A stretch of 37,148 nucleotides of DNA from Dyella_A sp049445995 (GTDB lineage: Bacteria > Pseudomonadota > Gammaproteobacteria > Xanthomonadales > Rhodanobacteraceae): assembly GCF_049445995.1 (NCBI RefSeq), contig NZ_JBMSDZ010000026.1, positions 1 to 37,148 of the forward strand, read 5' to 3'. The notes below the pieces were generated by a model. That model made no database searches. It was given only the letters and a program-made list of their open reading frames with translations, and was not told the DNA's origin. This document shows, in pieces, positions 1-7,334 of the stretch. Position 1 is the first letter of the stretch. Every line of letters starts with the position of its first letter. A program made the position numbers and the translations under genes.

Positions 1-113
1 CGGCTAAATGCGCGACGCGAAGTGCGCGGAATGTCGAAACAGCATCTTCACCCATAGGGTGAACCCGGCATGAGGGCGGAACCCAAGCGCAGCATGGATC
101 CGACCGGGCGAGC

Positions 114-398
114 TCACGGAATCAGGTTTCTTTGAATGCTGTCGCTCAGGACGATGCTGAAGGGAACCCCTGTCTTGTCCTTCAACGGCATCTCTTGCCT
201 GAAGGAGCGGCGCGCCATCTTCACGCCAAGCCACCAGTGCTCATGGGTCAGGCCTTCGGGGGGCGCAAGGTGGCGGAGTTGGTCCCAATGCTCGTAGACC
301 CCCCTCACCTCGGGCCCCAAACGGCGGAACAGGATGTCGCGAACGTCTGCATTGTTGAACAGGTCAACGTACGGCGGTGGAGTAACCGGGAGCTTCAT
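114..398 (-). pseudogene. Truncated Fic-family protein, N-terminal fragment
   Basis: A 94-codon frame starts MKLPVTPPPYVDLFN and contains HWDQLRHLAPPEGLTHEHWW. I recognise this as the conserved N-terminal region of one large group of Fic proteins (AMP-transferase-fold proteins, usually about 350 residues). The frame stops after IQRNLIP, long before the catalytic HPFxxGNGR motif, so only the leader region survives. The remaining 113 bases of the window on this strand show no continuation of the family in any frame. It is therefore a broken gene rather than one merely cut by the window edge. A palindrome lies just upstream (418-443). Family assignment is from memory of related sequences and is moderately sure. 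Confidence 0.6.
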
Positions 399-417
399 CT
401 AGTCACCTGTCAATCTG

Positions 418-443
418 CTACTAATTGATGCTTACATTAGTAG
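418..443 (-). promoter_or_regulatory. Inverted repeat upstream of the fic remnant
   Basis: Perfect 8-base arms CTACTAAT (418-425) and ATTAGTAG (436-443) are separated by 10 bases, in a locally AT-rich stretch 20-45 bases before the fic start. The spacing fits a dimeric repressor operator over the promoter. It is a visible palindrome; the function is inference. Confidence 0.45.
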
Positions 444-594
444 AAAATTGACATCGCGAACGGTATCAGATTAACTCATTGTTTCAATTGAGTTTTTGCC
501 GATTCCTTCGACCCTTTTGAGCCACCCCCCCATTGCTCTGCGTCACGACCCGAAAGGTCTCCGCTCTGGCCGAGCTGCTGGAGCTCAACCGCGT

Positions 595-915
595 CGGGAG
601 TGGATCGCCGACAGCTATCCGGCCAACGCGGTGTCGCCGCGCGCGGGGGCCGACGGCAATTTCGTGGTGGTGGACCGCACCGGCGGGCGCCAGACCATCC
701 TCGCCGAGGTCGACTACTGCGCCGCCGCGCTCACTCTGTACGAGGGCGCCATCCACCTGATCCAGGCCGCGCTCTACCGGGTGGAGCGGCTGGACTGGGA
801 TGGCCGCAAGGCCTACGTCACGCGCACCCACATCGACTACGACACCGACGCCAGCGACTACACCAGGCTGAAGGTGCTGGATGCCTTCGACCGCGCGCCG
901 GCCGACCGCGGCCAG
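595..915 (+). pseudogene. Remnant of MrfA/YprA-type DEAD/DEAH helicase
   Basis: The forward frame reads REWIADSYPANAVS, then DGNFVVVDRTGGRQ, AEVDYCAAALTLYEGAIH, VERLDWDGRKAYVTRTH and DYTRLKVLDAFD. This string is typical of the late part of YprA/MrfA-family helicases, which in Bacillus work with the YprB/MrfB exonuclease in repair of mitomycin damage. The ATPase domains are absent and the surviving piece is only about 105 residues. After DAFDRAPADRG the family sequence continues in another frame (AHHGEVH, about 917-938), so there is a frameshift near 905-915 besides the loss of the N-terminal part. The family is fairly sure. It is clearly non-functional. Confidence 0.65.
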
Positions 916-916
916 G

Positions 917-1110
917 GCCCATCACGGCGAGGTGCACGAGGACGACCTGGCCGGTTCGGAAGCGCCGGCCGCCTGGCTCACCTATTTGCGCGGTGGGCCG
1001 TCGACCCGCCTGCGCCGCGGCGCCGCGCACAACGCGCAGGATCTGAAGGGCCTGGCCGGCGCGTTGCTGCGGCTGTCGGCACTGGGCGCTGACTCATCGG
1101 GGATGGCGAT
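917..1110 (+). pseudogene. Helicase tail fused to MrfB/YprB-type exonuclease C-terminus
   Basis: In the frame shifted relative to the helicase piece, AHHGEVH (helicase) runs directly into EDDLAGSEAPAAWLTYLRGG, LRRGAAHNAQDL and LAGALLRLSALG. The second part resembles the end of YprB/MrfB ribonuclease-H-like exonucleases, where ...SPLAWFRYLR... is followed by a HNxxDI(L)SLA motif. The two proteins are normally separate neighbouring genes, so the junction at about 940 marks an internal deletion that fused the end of the first to the end of the second. The call rests on short motifs, so confidence is moderate. Confidence 0.5.
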
Positions 1111-1197
1111 CAAACATCGACGATCCCGAGGCCGTCATTCCCGCGGCTTTCAGAACAGACGGACGTCTGGCCGTTCATTGCGTCATGAAGACGATGG

Positions 1198-1217
1198 ATC
1201 CCCGCGTTCGCGGGGAT
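1198..1217. repeat. Short palindromic repeat (ATCCCCGCG hairpin)
   Basis: A perfect 9-base stem, ATCCCCGCG/CGCGGGGAT, closes on a two-base TT loop. It is preceded by GATGG and followed by GACGGG. Sequences of this type are dispersed intergenic repeats in many GC-rich Proteobacteria. It lies between the helicase/exonuclease remnant and the next hairpin. No gene is visible in 1110-1550. Confidence 0.6.
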
Positions 1218-1279
1218 GACGGGCAAGAGGGCAGCGGACTGTTCGCTGGTGTTGCGACAGTCCGCAACATCCGGAACCG

Positions 1280-1353
1280 GTAGGAGCGCACCCTGTGCGC
1301 GAATGCTCTTGGCGACGTGACAAAGAGCATTCGCGCACAGGGTGCGCTCCTAC
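1280..1353. repeat. REP-like long hairpin, GTAGGAGCGCACCCTG type
   Basis: Two perfect 31-base inverted arms (1280-1310 and 1323-1353) are separated by 12 bases. The arm begins GTAGGAGCGCACCCTGTGCG, the signature of REP elements common in Xanthomonadales and Pseudomonas, which are spread by RAYT (TnpA-REP) transposases. A close relative sits at 28153-28230 with arm GTAGGAGCTCACCCTGTGAG. It could also work as a transcription stop before the sucrose regulator. No RAYT gene is present in the window. Confidence 0.8.
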
Positions 1354-1550
1354 ATGTTTCGATCACGGCCCACGCTCCTGCGGTGGCAGCGGGCCCTGGC
1401 TGGCACCGCCAGCGCGCCCTGCATTAGGCTGGTGGTTCGACTCCGCACCGCGGGCCGCGCCCGCCATCGCCACGCCATGATCCTGCCGTCGCACTTCGCC
1501 TTCCGCCGCCATCGCACGAGTCGTCGCGTGGCCTCGCCGGGTCGGCGCGC

Positions 1551-2618
1551 ATGAATCGCCGCGCGCCGCCCAAGGCCGACCCGCGCAAGCGCATGCAGAT
1601 GGCCGATCTGGCGCGGCTGGCGGGCGTGTCGGCCTCCACCGTGTCGCGGGCGCTGGCCGGCAGCGCGCTGATCAGCGAGGACACGCGCACGCGCATCCAG
1701 ACCCTGGCGCGACAGTTCAACTACACCGTCAACAGCGTGGCGACCGACCTGCGCTCGGGCGTGAAGCGCACCATCGGCGTGGTGGTGCCGTACGAGCAGG
1801 CCACGCGGCAGAGCTTCGCCGACCCGTTCCTGCACGGCATGATCGGCGCGCTGGCCGATGCGCTCACCGAGCGCGGCTACGAGATGCTGCTCTCGCGCAT
1901 CGACGCCGACCGGCTCGACGCATCCGCCGTGCTGGTGGAAGGCGGCCGCGCGGCGGGATTGATCCTGATCGGCCAGTGGCGCCATCACGACCAGCTCAAC
2001 GCGATGGCCGAGCGCGGCCTGCCGCTGGTGGTATGGGGCGCGCGGCTGCCGCGGCAGCAGTACTGCACGGTGGGCGGCGACAACCTGCTCGGCGGCCGGC
2101 TGGTGGCCGAGCACCTGCTCGCGCAGGGGCGCCGCCACATGATCTTCCTGGGCGATACCGGGCTGCCCGAGGTGGCGCAGCGCTTCCGCGGTTTCAGCCA
2201 GGCGCTGAAGGCGCACGGCATCGCGCTGGGCGGCGAGCAGCGCGCGGTGGTGCCGTTCCTCGCCGAGAGCGGGCGGCAGTCGATGCTCGACCTGATCGAC
2301 GCGCAGCCCGCGCTGGATGCGGTGTTCGCCAGCAGCGACCTGCTCGCCATGGCCGCGATCAGCGCGCTGCGCGAACGCGGCCGGCGCATTCCCGAGGACG
2401 TCGCCGTGGTCGGCTACGACGACGTGGAGCTGGCCGCGCATTTCCACCCGCCGCTGAGCACGGTGCGCCAGCCCATCGCGGCGGGCGGCGCGATGCTGGT
2501 GGAACACCTGCTCGCCCTGCTGCAGGGCGAGGCGCCGCCGCGTGCCGCGCAACTGGACACGCAGCTGATCGTGCGCGAAAGCAGCCGCAAACCCGCCCGC
2601 GCCGGCAAGACGCGCTAA
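1551..2618 (+). CDS. suxR: LacI-family repressor of sucrose utilisation (SuxR-like)
   Basis: A 355-residue LacI/GalR regulator. The N-terminal helix-turn-helix with hinge is clear at about residues 17-60 (MADLARLAGVSASTVSRALA, then the TRTRI and NYTVNSVA segments). The periplasmic-binding-protein-like effector domain follows, with typical landmarks (GVVVPY, AAGLILIG, FLGDTG, DAVFASSDLLAM, VAVVGYDD). It is encoded just upstream of, and in the same direction as, the receptor-enzyme-kinase-permease operon, but separated from it by 277 bases carrying operator-like palindromes. By analogy with the Xanthomonas sux locus it should repress that operon and respond to sucrose or a derivative. The family is certain; the ligand is inferred. 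No strong Shine-Dalgarno precedes the ATG; the next in-frame ATG is about 14 codons later. Confidence 0.85.
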   Translation: MNRRAPPKADPRKRMQMADLARLAGVSASTVSRALAGSALISEDTRTRIQTLARQFNYTVNSVATDLRSGVKRTIGVVVPYEQATRQSFADPFLHGMIGALADALTERGYEMLLSRIDADRLDASAVLVEGGRAAGLILIGQWRHHDQLNAMAERGLPLVVWGARLPRQQYCTVGGDNLLGGRLVAEHLLAQGRRHMIFLGDTGLPEVAQRFRGFSQALKAHGIALGGEQRAVVPFLAESGRQSMLDLIDAQPALDAVFASSDLLAMAAISALRERGRRIPEDVAVVGYDDVELAAHFHPPLSTVRQPIAAGGAMLVEHLLALLQGEAPPRAAQLDTQLIVRESSRKPARAGKTR

Positions 2619-2639
2619 CGCAGTGCAGCAAAACCGGGG

Positions 2640-2666
2640 GGCCGGGGCGCGTGGCGCGGCCCGGCC
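2640..2666 (+). terminator. GC-rich hairpin after lacI-family gene
   Basis: 12-base arms (2640-2651 and 2655-2666) pair with one mismatch around a 3-base loop, 22 bases after the regulator stop codon. No T-tract follows, so it may be a weak terminator, an mRNA-stabilising hairpin, or a means of insulating the regulator from the operon. Confidence 0.4.
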
Positions 2667-2688
2667 GGAACGCGCTCCCGGAAATTCA

Positions 2689-2749
2689 TGCAATCGTTGG
2701 CACACATGGCATTTCCGTGCCCCCAGAATGAGCGATGAAATCGTTTATC
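2689..2749 (+). promoter_or_regulatory. Two half-conserved LacI-type operator candidates
   Basis: TGCAATCGTTGGCA (2689-2702) and TGAAATCGTTTATC (2736-2749) share the AATCGTT core with the perfect palindrome at 2783-2796. The central CG dinucleotides lie at 2695, 2742 and 2789, exactly 47 bases apart each time. LacI/GalR proteins typically recognise a palindrome with a central CG. These two sites are imperfect, so their use is speculative. Confidence 0.4.
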
Positions 2750-2782
2750 AGAGCGCCTTCAGCGGCGTGCTGCAGCGCGCAT

Positions 2783-2796
2783 TGCAATCGATTGCA
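2783..2796 (+). promoter_or_regulatory. Perfect 14-bp LacI-type operator before the sux receptor
   Basis: TGCAATCGATTGCA is a perfect palindrome with the central CG typical of LacI/GalR operators, about 100 bases before the receptor start. A possible -35 (TTGCAA, 2782-2787) overlaps it, with a weak -10-like CAGCAT 17 bases on, so bound repressor would block the promoter. The neighbouring LacI-family gene is the obvious partner. Confidence 0.65.
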
Positions 2797-2895
2797 CTGA
2801 TGGTCAGCATGCTGGCTGCCGATCGTCCACGGACGCCGCCCGCCCGGTCCTCTTGCCCGGCTCCGCACGGCGCCCTCCATCGCTGGGGAGAAACC

Positions 2896-5397
2896 ATGAA
2901 GACCGATGCCGTACGCAAGCGCGCACTCGCCGTTGCCATCATGCTGGCCCTGTTGCCGGCCGCCGCGACCGCCCAGGACAGTGCACCCAATGCACCCTCC
3001 GCCACCGCCGACAAGCCGGTCGACAAGGCGCCGAACAAGGCGGTCAACCTCGACCAGATGGTGGTCACTGCCTCGCCGGCGGCGCTGAGCAAGATGGCGT
3101 CGAGCATTTCGGTGAGCACGCTGGAAGCGAGCCAGCTCGCCGACAGCGGCGCCCAGGGCGCGGCCGACATCCTGCGCGACGTGCCGGGCATCCGCGCCGA
3201 GTCGTCCGGCGGCGAGGGCAACGCCAACATCTCGGTGCGCGGCCTGCCGGTGGCCTCCGGTGGCGGCAAGTTTGTGCAGTTCCAGGTGGACGGCATGCCG
3301 GTTCTGGAATTCGGCGACATCGCCTTCGCCACGCCCGACACCTTCCTGCGCCCGGACTTCAACATCGACCACGTCGAGGTGGTGCGCGGCGGCTCCTCGT
3401 CGGTGTTCGCCAGCAACGCGCCCGGCGCGGTGATCAACTTCATCAGCAAGACCGGCGAGGAAAAGGGCGGCAACATCGGCCTCACCACCGGGCTGAACTA
3501 CGACAGCAAGCGGCTGGACTTCGACTACGGCCAGCCGCTGAGCGACCGCACGCGCTTCCATGTCGGCGGCTACCTGCGTGACGGCGAAGGCCCCAAGACC
3601 GCCGACTTCACCACCCAGCGCGGCGGTCAGTTGATGGGCAACCTCACCCACGACATCGACGGCGGCTACCTGCGCGCCAGTGTGCAGCTGCTGGACGATC
3701 GCGCGCCAGCGTACCTGCCGGTGCCGGTGTCGATCACCGGCAGCAACAACAATCCGCAGGTCAGCTCGCTACCGGGTTTTAACCTGCACGACGGCACCCA
3801 ACTCACCCCGTACTGGCAGCGCGACCTGGCCATCGACGCCAGCGGCAACCGCCGCACCACCGACCTGGGCGACGGCTACCACTCCAAGGTGCAGGCCTTC
3901 GGCGGCGAAGGAAAGTTCACCCTCGACGGCGGCTGGACCTTGCACGAGCAGTTCCGCGTGGCCTCCAACTCCGGCTCGTTCTCCGGCCCGTACTCGGCCG
4001 AGGTGAACACCGCCGCGGCACTGGCCGAGGAAGTGGGCGGCCCGGGCGCCACGCTGCGCTACGCCAACGGGCCGATGGCCGGCCAAGCCGTCGACGCGAC
4101 CAGCGTGGGCGGCAACGGGTTGGCGCAGCGCACGCTGCTGTTCAACGTGTCGCTGCCGTCGATGGACAACACGACCAACGACCTCAAGCTCAAGCGCGAC
4201 TTCGACCTGGCCAGCGGCCCGATGACGCTGCTGCTGGGCTACTACCACTCGCGTCAGGACATTCAGCAGGACTGGCACTGGAACCAGTACGTGCAGAGCG
4301 TGCAGGGCAAGGACGCGGTGCTGCTGGACGTGATCGACGCCAACGGCGTGCCGGTGACCGACCACGGGCTGGAAGCCTACGGACAGCCGGTCTTCGGCAA
4401 TTGCTGCACGCGCTCGTACGACGCCAACTACACTATGGACTCGCCCTACGTGTCGCTGAGCTGGCAGCCGGGCAACTGGCAGTTCGACGCGGGCGTGCGC
4501 TACGACCACATGAAGGCCCGCGGGAGCTACGCGGCCGCCAGCGGCACCACGCTGGACGTCAACGGCGACGGCGCGATCTCGGTGCCGGAGCAGAGCGTGC
4601 AGGTGGTCAACAACGCCAACGCGCAGCCGGTGAACTACGACAAGCATCATCTGGAGTACTCCTTCGGCGCCAACTACCTGCTGAGCACCGATCTGGCGCT
4701 GTTCGCCCGCGCCAGCCGCGGTGCGCGCTTCAACGCCGACCGCCTGCTGTTCGGCGGCGGCCTGCTCGACAACGGCACCGCGCCCGACGGCGTGGCGATC
4801 AACGTGGTCAAGCAGTACGAGGGCGGCGTGAAGTGGAGCACCCCCCACACCAGCCTGTTCGTCACCGCGTTCTACGCCACCACGCAGGAGCAGAACCAGG
4901 ACGTCACCTCGCCCACCCAGTTCCTGATCAGCCGCAACTACAAGGCGCGCGGCGTGGAGGTGGAAGGCTCGCTCGACTACGGCGACTTCAGCATGCGCGG
5001 CGGCGTCACCTGGACCCACTCGCGCATCACCAAGGACGCGATCACCCCCGCCAACGTCGGCAACGTGCCGCAGCGCCAGGCCAGCTGGGTGTACCAGCTG
5101 AGCCCGACCTGGCGCGTCGGCGGTTTCGATCTCGGCGCCACCGTGCTGGGCACCAGCAAGTCGTACGCGGGCAACCCGAACGGGCTGGTGATGCCGGGCT
5201 ACACGCAGGTGAACGCGTTCGTGCGCTACAACTTCAACGAGCGCAGCGCGGTGACCGTGCAGGCGGACAACCTGTTCAACGCCACCGGCCTGACCGAGAT
5301 CGACCAGAGCCCGGGCGCCGTCACCGCGAACGGCCTCAACACCGCGCGCTCGATCCTGGGCCGCACCGTCTACGCCAGCTGGCGCTATCGCCTGTGA
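2896..5397 (+). CDS. suxA: TonB-dependent outer-membrane receptor, sucrose uptake (SuxA-like)
   Basis: An 833-residue TonB-dependent transporter. I chose ATG 2896 because it has a purine-rich ribosome site (GGGGAG) and opens with a signal peptide (MKTDAVRKRALAVAIMLALL, cleavage near AATAQ); upstream in-frame codons belong to the regulatory region. A plug domain follows (VVTASPAALSK as TonB-box-like start, ADILRDVPGIR, NISVRGLP, HVEVVRGGSS, GAVINFISKTG), then the 22-strand barrel. It is the first gene of a four-gene operon with a sucrose-type enzyme, fructokinase and permease. By the Xanthomonas sux model it imports sucrose across the outer membrane. The barrel ends in ASWRYRL, with leucine rather than the usual terminal phenylalanine or tryptophan. 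The stop overlaps the next start. Confidence 0.85.
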   Translation: MKTDAVRKRALAVAIMLALLPAAATAQDSAPNAPSATADKPVDKAPNKAVNLDQMVVTASPAALSKMASSISVSTLEASQLADSGAQGAADILRDVPGIRAESSGGEGNANISVRGLPVASGGGKFVQFQVDGMPVLEFGDIAFATPDTFLRPDFNIDHVEVVRGGSSSVFASNAPGAVINFISKTGEEKGGNIGLTTGLNYDSKRLDFDYGQPLSDRTRFHVGGYLRDGEGPKTADFTTQRGGQLMGNLTHDIDGGYLRASVQLLDDRAPAYLPVPVSITGSNNNPQVSSLPGFNLHDGTQLTPYWQRDLAIDASGNRRTTDLGDGYHSKVQAFGGEGKFTLDGGWTLHEQFRVASNSGSFSGPYSAEVNTAAALAEEVGGPGATLRYANGPMAGQAVDATSVGGNGLAQRTLLFNVSLPSMDNTTNDLKLKRDFDLASGPMTLLLGYYHSRQDIQQDWHWNQYVQSVQGKDAVLLDVIDANGVPVTDHGLEAYGQPVFGNCCTRSYDANYTMDSPYVSLSWQPGNWQFDAGVRYDHMKARGSYAAASGTTLDVNGDGAISVPEQSVQVVNNANAQPVNYDKHHLEYSFGANYLLSTDLALFARASRGARFNADRLLFGGGLLDNGTAPDGVAINVVKQYEGGVKWSTPHTSLFVTAFYATTQEQNQDVTSPTQFLISRNYKARGVEVEGSLDYGDFSMRGGVTWTHSRITKDAITPANVGNVPQRQASWVYQLSPTWRVGGFDLGATVLGTSKSYAGNPNGLVMPGYTQVNAFVRYNFNERSAVTVQADNLFNATGLTEIDQSPGAVTANGLNTARSILGRTVYASWRYRL

Positions 5398-7334
5398 CCG
5401 AAGCCGACGCATCCGCGGCAACGCGCCCGCCGCCGCGGCCCGCCCGGGTCGCGGCGGCGGGTCGGAGTTTCCTGGCCGCCCTGCCGTCCAACCGGCGCTT
5501 CGCGGGCGAGCGGCGCTTCGAGCAGTCCGGCGCCACGCTGGTCGCCACGCTGCAATCGCTGTACGGCGACACCGACGGATTCGACGACTGGCTGCTCACG
5601 CTGTGCGCGCAGCTCGGCCAGCTCGGCGCGCAGCGGCCCGCACCGCTGACCGCGCTCGATGCGATGCGCGAGGCGCAGCCGGACTGGTTCGTGCGCCAGC
5701 GCATGCTGGGCTACTCCGCCTACGTCGACCGCTTCGGCGGCACGCTGGCGGGCGTGGCCGATCGCATCGACCACCTGCGCGCGCTGGGTGTGGATTACCT
5801 GCACCTGCTGCCGTTCCTGCGCGCCCGCGCGGGCGACAGCGACGGCGGCTTCGCGGTGGCCAGCTTCGACGAAGTGGAGCCCGCGCTCGGCAGCATGGCG
5901 GACCTGGAACAGCTCACCGCCCGACTGCGCGAGGCCGGCATCAGCCTGTGCGCCGACCTGGTGCTCAACCACGTGGCCGACGACCACGCCTGGGCGCGGG
6001 CGGCGATGGCCGGCGACGCCGACATGCGCGCGTTCTTCCACGTGTTTGCCGACCGTGTCCTGCCCGACGCCTACGAGGCCACGCTGGGCGAGGTGTTTCC
6101 GCAGGCGGCGCCGGGCAACTTCACCTATGTGCCGGCGCTGGGCGGCTGGGTGTGGACCACGTTCTATCCGTTCCAGTGGGACCTCAACTACGCGCACCCG
6201 CCGGTGTTCGCGGCGATGGCCCGGGCGATGCTGCGGCTGGCCAACCGCGGCGTGGAGGTGTTCCGGCTCGACTCGGCGCCGTTCCTGTGGAAGCGCCTGG
6301 GCACCACCTGCCTCAACCAGCCCGAGGTGCACACGGTGCTGGCCGCGCTGCGCGCATGTGCCGAACTGGTGGCACCGGGCGTGCTGCTGAAGGCCGAGGC
6401 GATCGTGCCGACCGAGCAGGTGCTGGCGTACTTCGGCGAAGGCGAGCTGCGCGGGCGCGCATGCCAGCTCGCCTACCACAGCGGGCTGATGGCCGGCGCC
6501 TGGGTAGCCTTGGCCGAAGGCAGCGCCGCGCTGCCGCGCCAGCTGCTGGCGCACACGCCGGCACCGCCGCCGGGCACCGGCTGGATCACCTACGTGCGCT
6601 GCCACGACGACATCGTGTGGGGCGTGCTGCGCCCGCTGGTGGAAGCGTCCGGCGAGGATTTCACGCAGCGCGTCGGGCGCGCGGCGGCGTTTCTGGAGGG
6701 CCGCGTGGCCGGCAGCTTTGCGCGCGGCGCGGCGTTCCAGGCGCACGACGAGCACAGCGTGCACGGCAGCAACGGCATGACCGCCTCGCTGGTCGGCCTG
6801 CCCGACGATCCGCTGGCGCCGATCGAGCCGGCCGCGCTGCGCCGCTACGCGCTGCTGCACGCGCTGGCGCTGTGGGTGGGGGCGGTGCCGCTGCTGTACA
6901 TGGGCGACGAGCTTGGCCAGCCGAACAACGCCGAGGCCGTGGACGCAGCACGGATGGCGGCCGACGGCCGCTGGCTGCAGCGGCCCCGCCTGTCGCTGGA
7001 GGCACTGGCCCTGCTGGGCCGTCAAGAGGGCGTGCCTGCGGCCACGGTCGGCGTGCTGCGCGCACTGATGGCGGCGCGGCGTGACCCACGCTGGTCGGCC
7101 GTGAGCGCGCCGACGCTGGTGGAGCACCCCGATCCGGCGCTGCTGATCCTGCGCCGCGGCGACGACGCGCTGGGCGTGTTTCATTTCGGCCACGCCGACA
7201 GCGCGCTGGACCTGGCCGCGCTGGGCGCCGGCGCCGGCTGGGGCGATGCCTTCGCCAGCGGCGCGGCGGACGGCGACGCTGTCCGCACGCTGGCGCCGTG
7301 GGCGACACTGTGGCGATTCCGCAACCGGGAGTGA
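5394..7334 (+). CDS. suxB: Amylosucrase / sucrose hydrolase, GH13 (SuxB-like)
   Basis: A 646-residue GH13 enzyme closely resembling amylosucrase and Xanthomonas sucrose hydrolase. The start is the GTG at 5394, whose last two bases and next base form the receptor stop (GTGA). Motifs in order: GYSAYVDRFGGTLAGV, LNHVADDHAWA (conserved region I), FRLDSAPFLWKRLG with nucleophile Asp293, LLKAEAIVPTEQV with acid/base Glu335, and YVRCHDDIVW with the third carboxylate Asp405. The C-terminal part gives MGDELGQPNN. It should cleave sucrose to fructose plus glucose (hydrolysis) or glucan (polymerisation); sequence alone does not separate these. No signal peptide is seen, so it acts in the cytoplasm on imported sucrose. 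The fructose released feeds the fructokinase encoded next. Confidence 0.9.
   Translation: MTEADASAATRPPPRPARVAAAGRSFLAALPSNRRFAGERRFEQSGATLVATLQSLYGDTDGFDDWLLTLCAQLGQLGAQRPAPLTALDAMREAQPDWFVRQRMLGYSAYVDRFGGTLAGVADRIDHLRALGVDYLHLLPFLRARAGDSDGGFAVASFDEVEPALGSMADLEQLTARLREAGISLCADLVLNHVADDHAWARAAMAGDADMRAFFHVFADRVLPDAYEATLGEVFPQAAPGNFTYVPALGGWVWTTFYPFQWDLNYAHPPVFAAMARAMLRLANRGVEVFRLDSAPFLWKRLGTTCLNQPEVHTVLAALRACAELVAPGVLLKAEAIVPTEQVLAYFGEGELRGRACQLAYHSGLMAGAWVALAEGSAALPRQLLAHTPAPPPGTGWITYVRCHDDIVWGVLRPLVEASGEDFTQRVGRAAAFLEGRVAGSFARGAAFQAHDEHSVHGSNGMTASLVGLPDDPLAPIEPAALRRYALLHALALWVGAVPLLYMGDELGQPNNAEAVDAARMAADGRWLQRPRLSLEALALLGRQEGVPAATVGVLRALMAARRDPRWSAVSAPTLVEHPDPALLILRRGDDALGVFHFGHADSALDLAALGAGAGWGDAFASGAADGDAVRTLAPWATLWRFRNRE

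Noticed and set aside
114..127. A 14-base match, ACCTGATTCCGTGA, at the end of the fic remnant (minus strand) and at the end of the truncated lipase (36968-36981)
   Set aside because: Both are break points, so a common insertion sequence was considered. The sequences diverge immediately after the match, and a few 14-base matches are expected by chance in a window of this length.
1350..2705. Long open frames antisense to the LacI gene, the receptors, the amylosucrase and glnA/amtB
   Set aside because: In GC-rich DNA the opposite strand of a real gene stays open. These translations are Arg/His/Ala/Gln-rich, have no family likeness and lie wholly over well-identified genes.
2623..2895. An upstream extension of the sux receptor reading frame by 91 codons
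   Set aside because: It covers the operator region, lacks a ribosome site, and would place the signal peptide in the middle of the protein.
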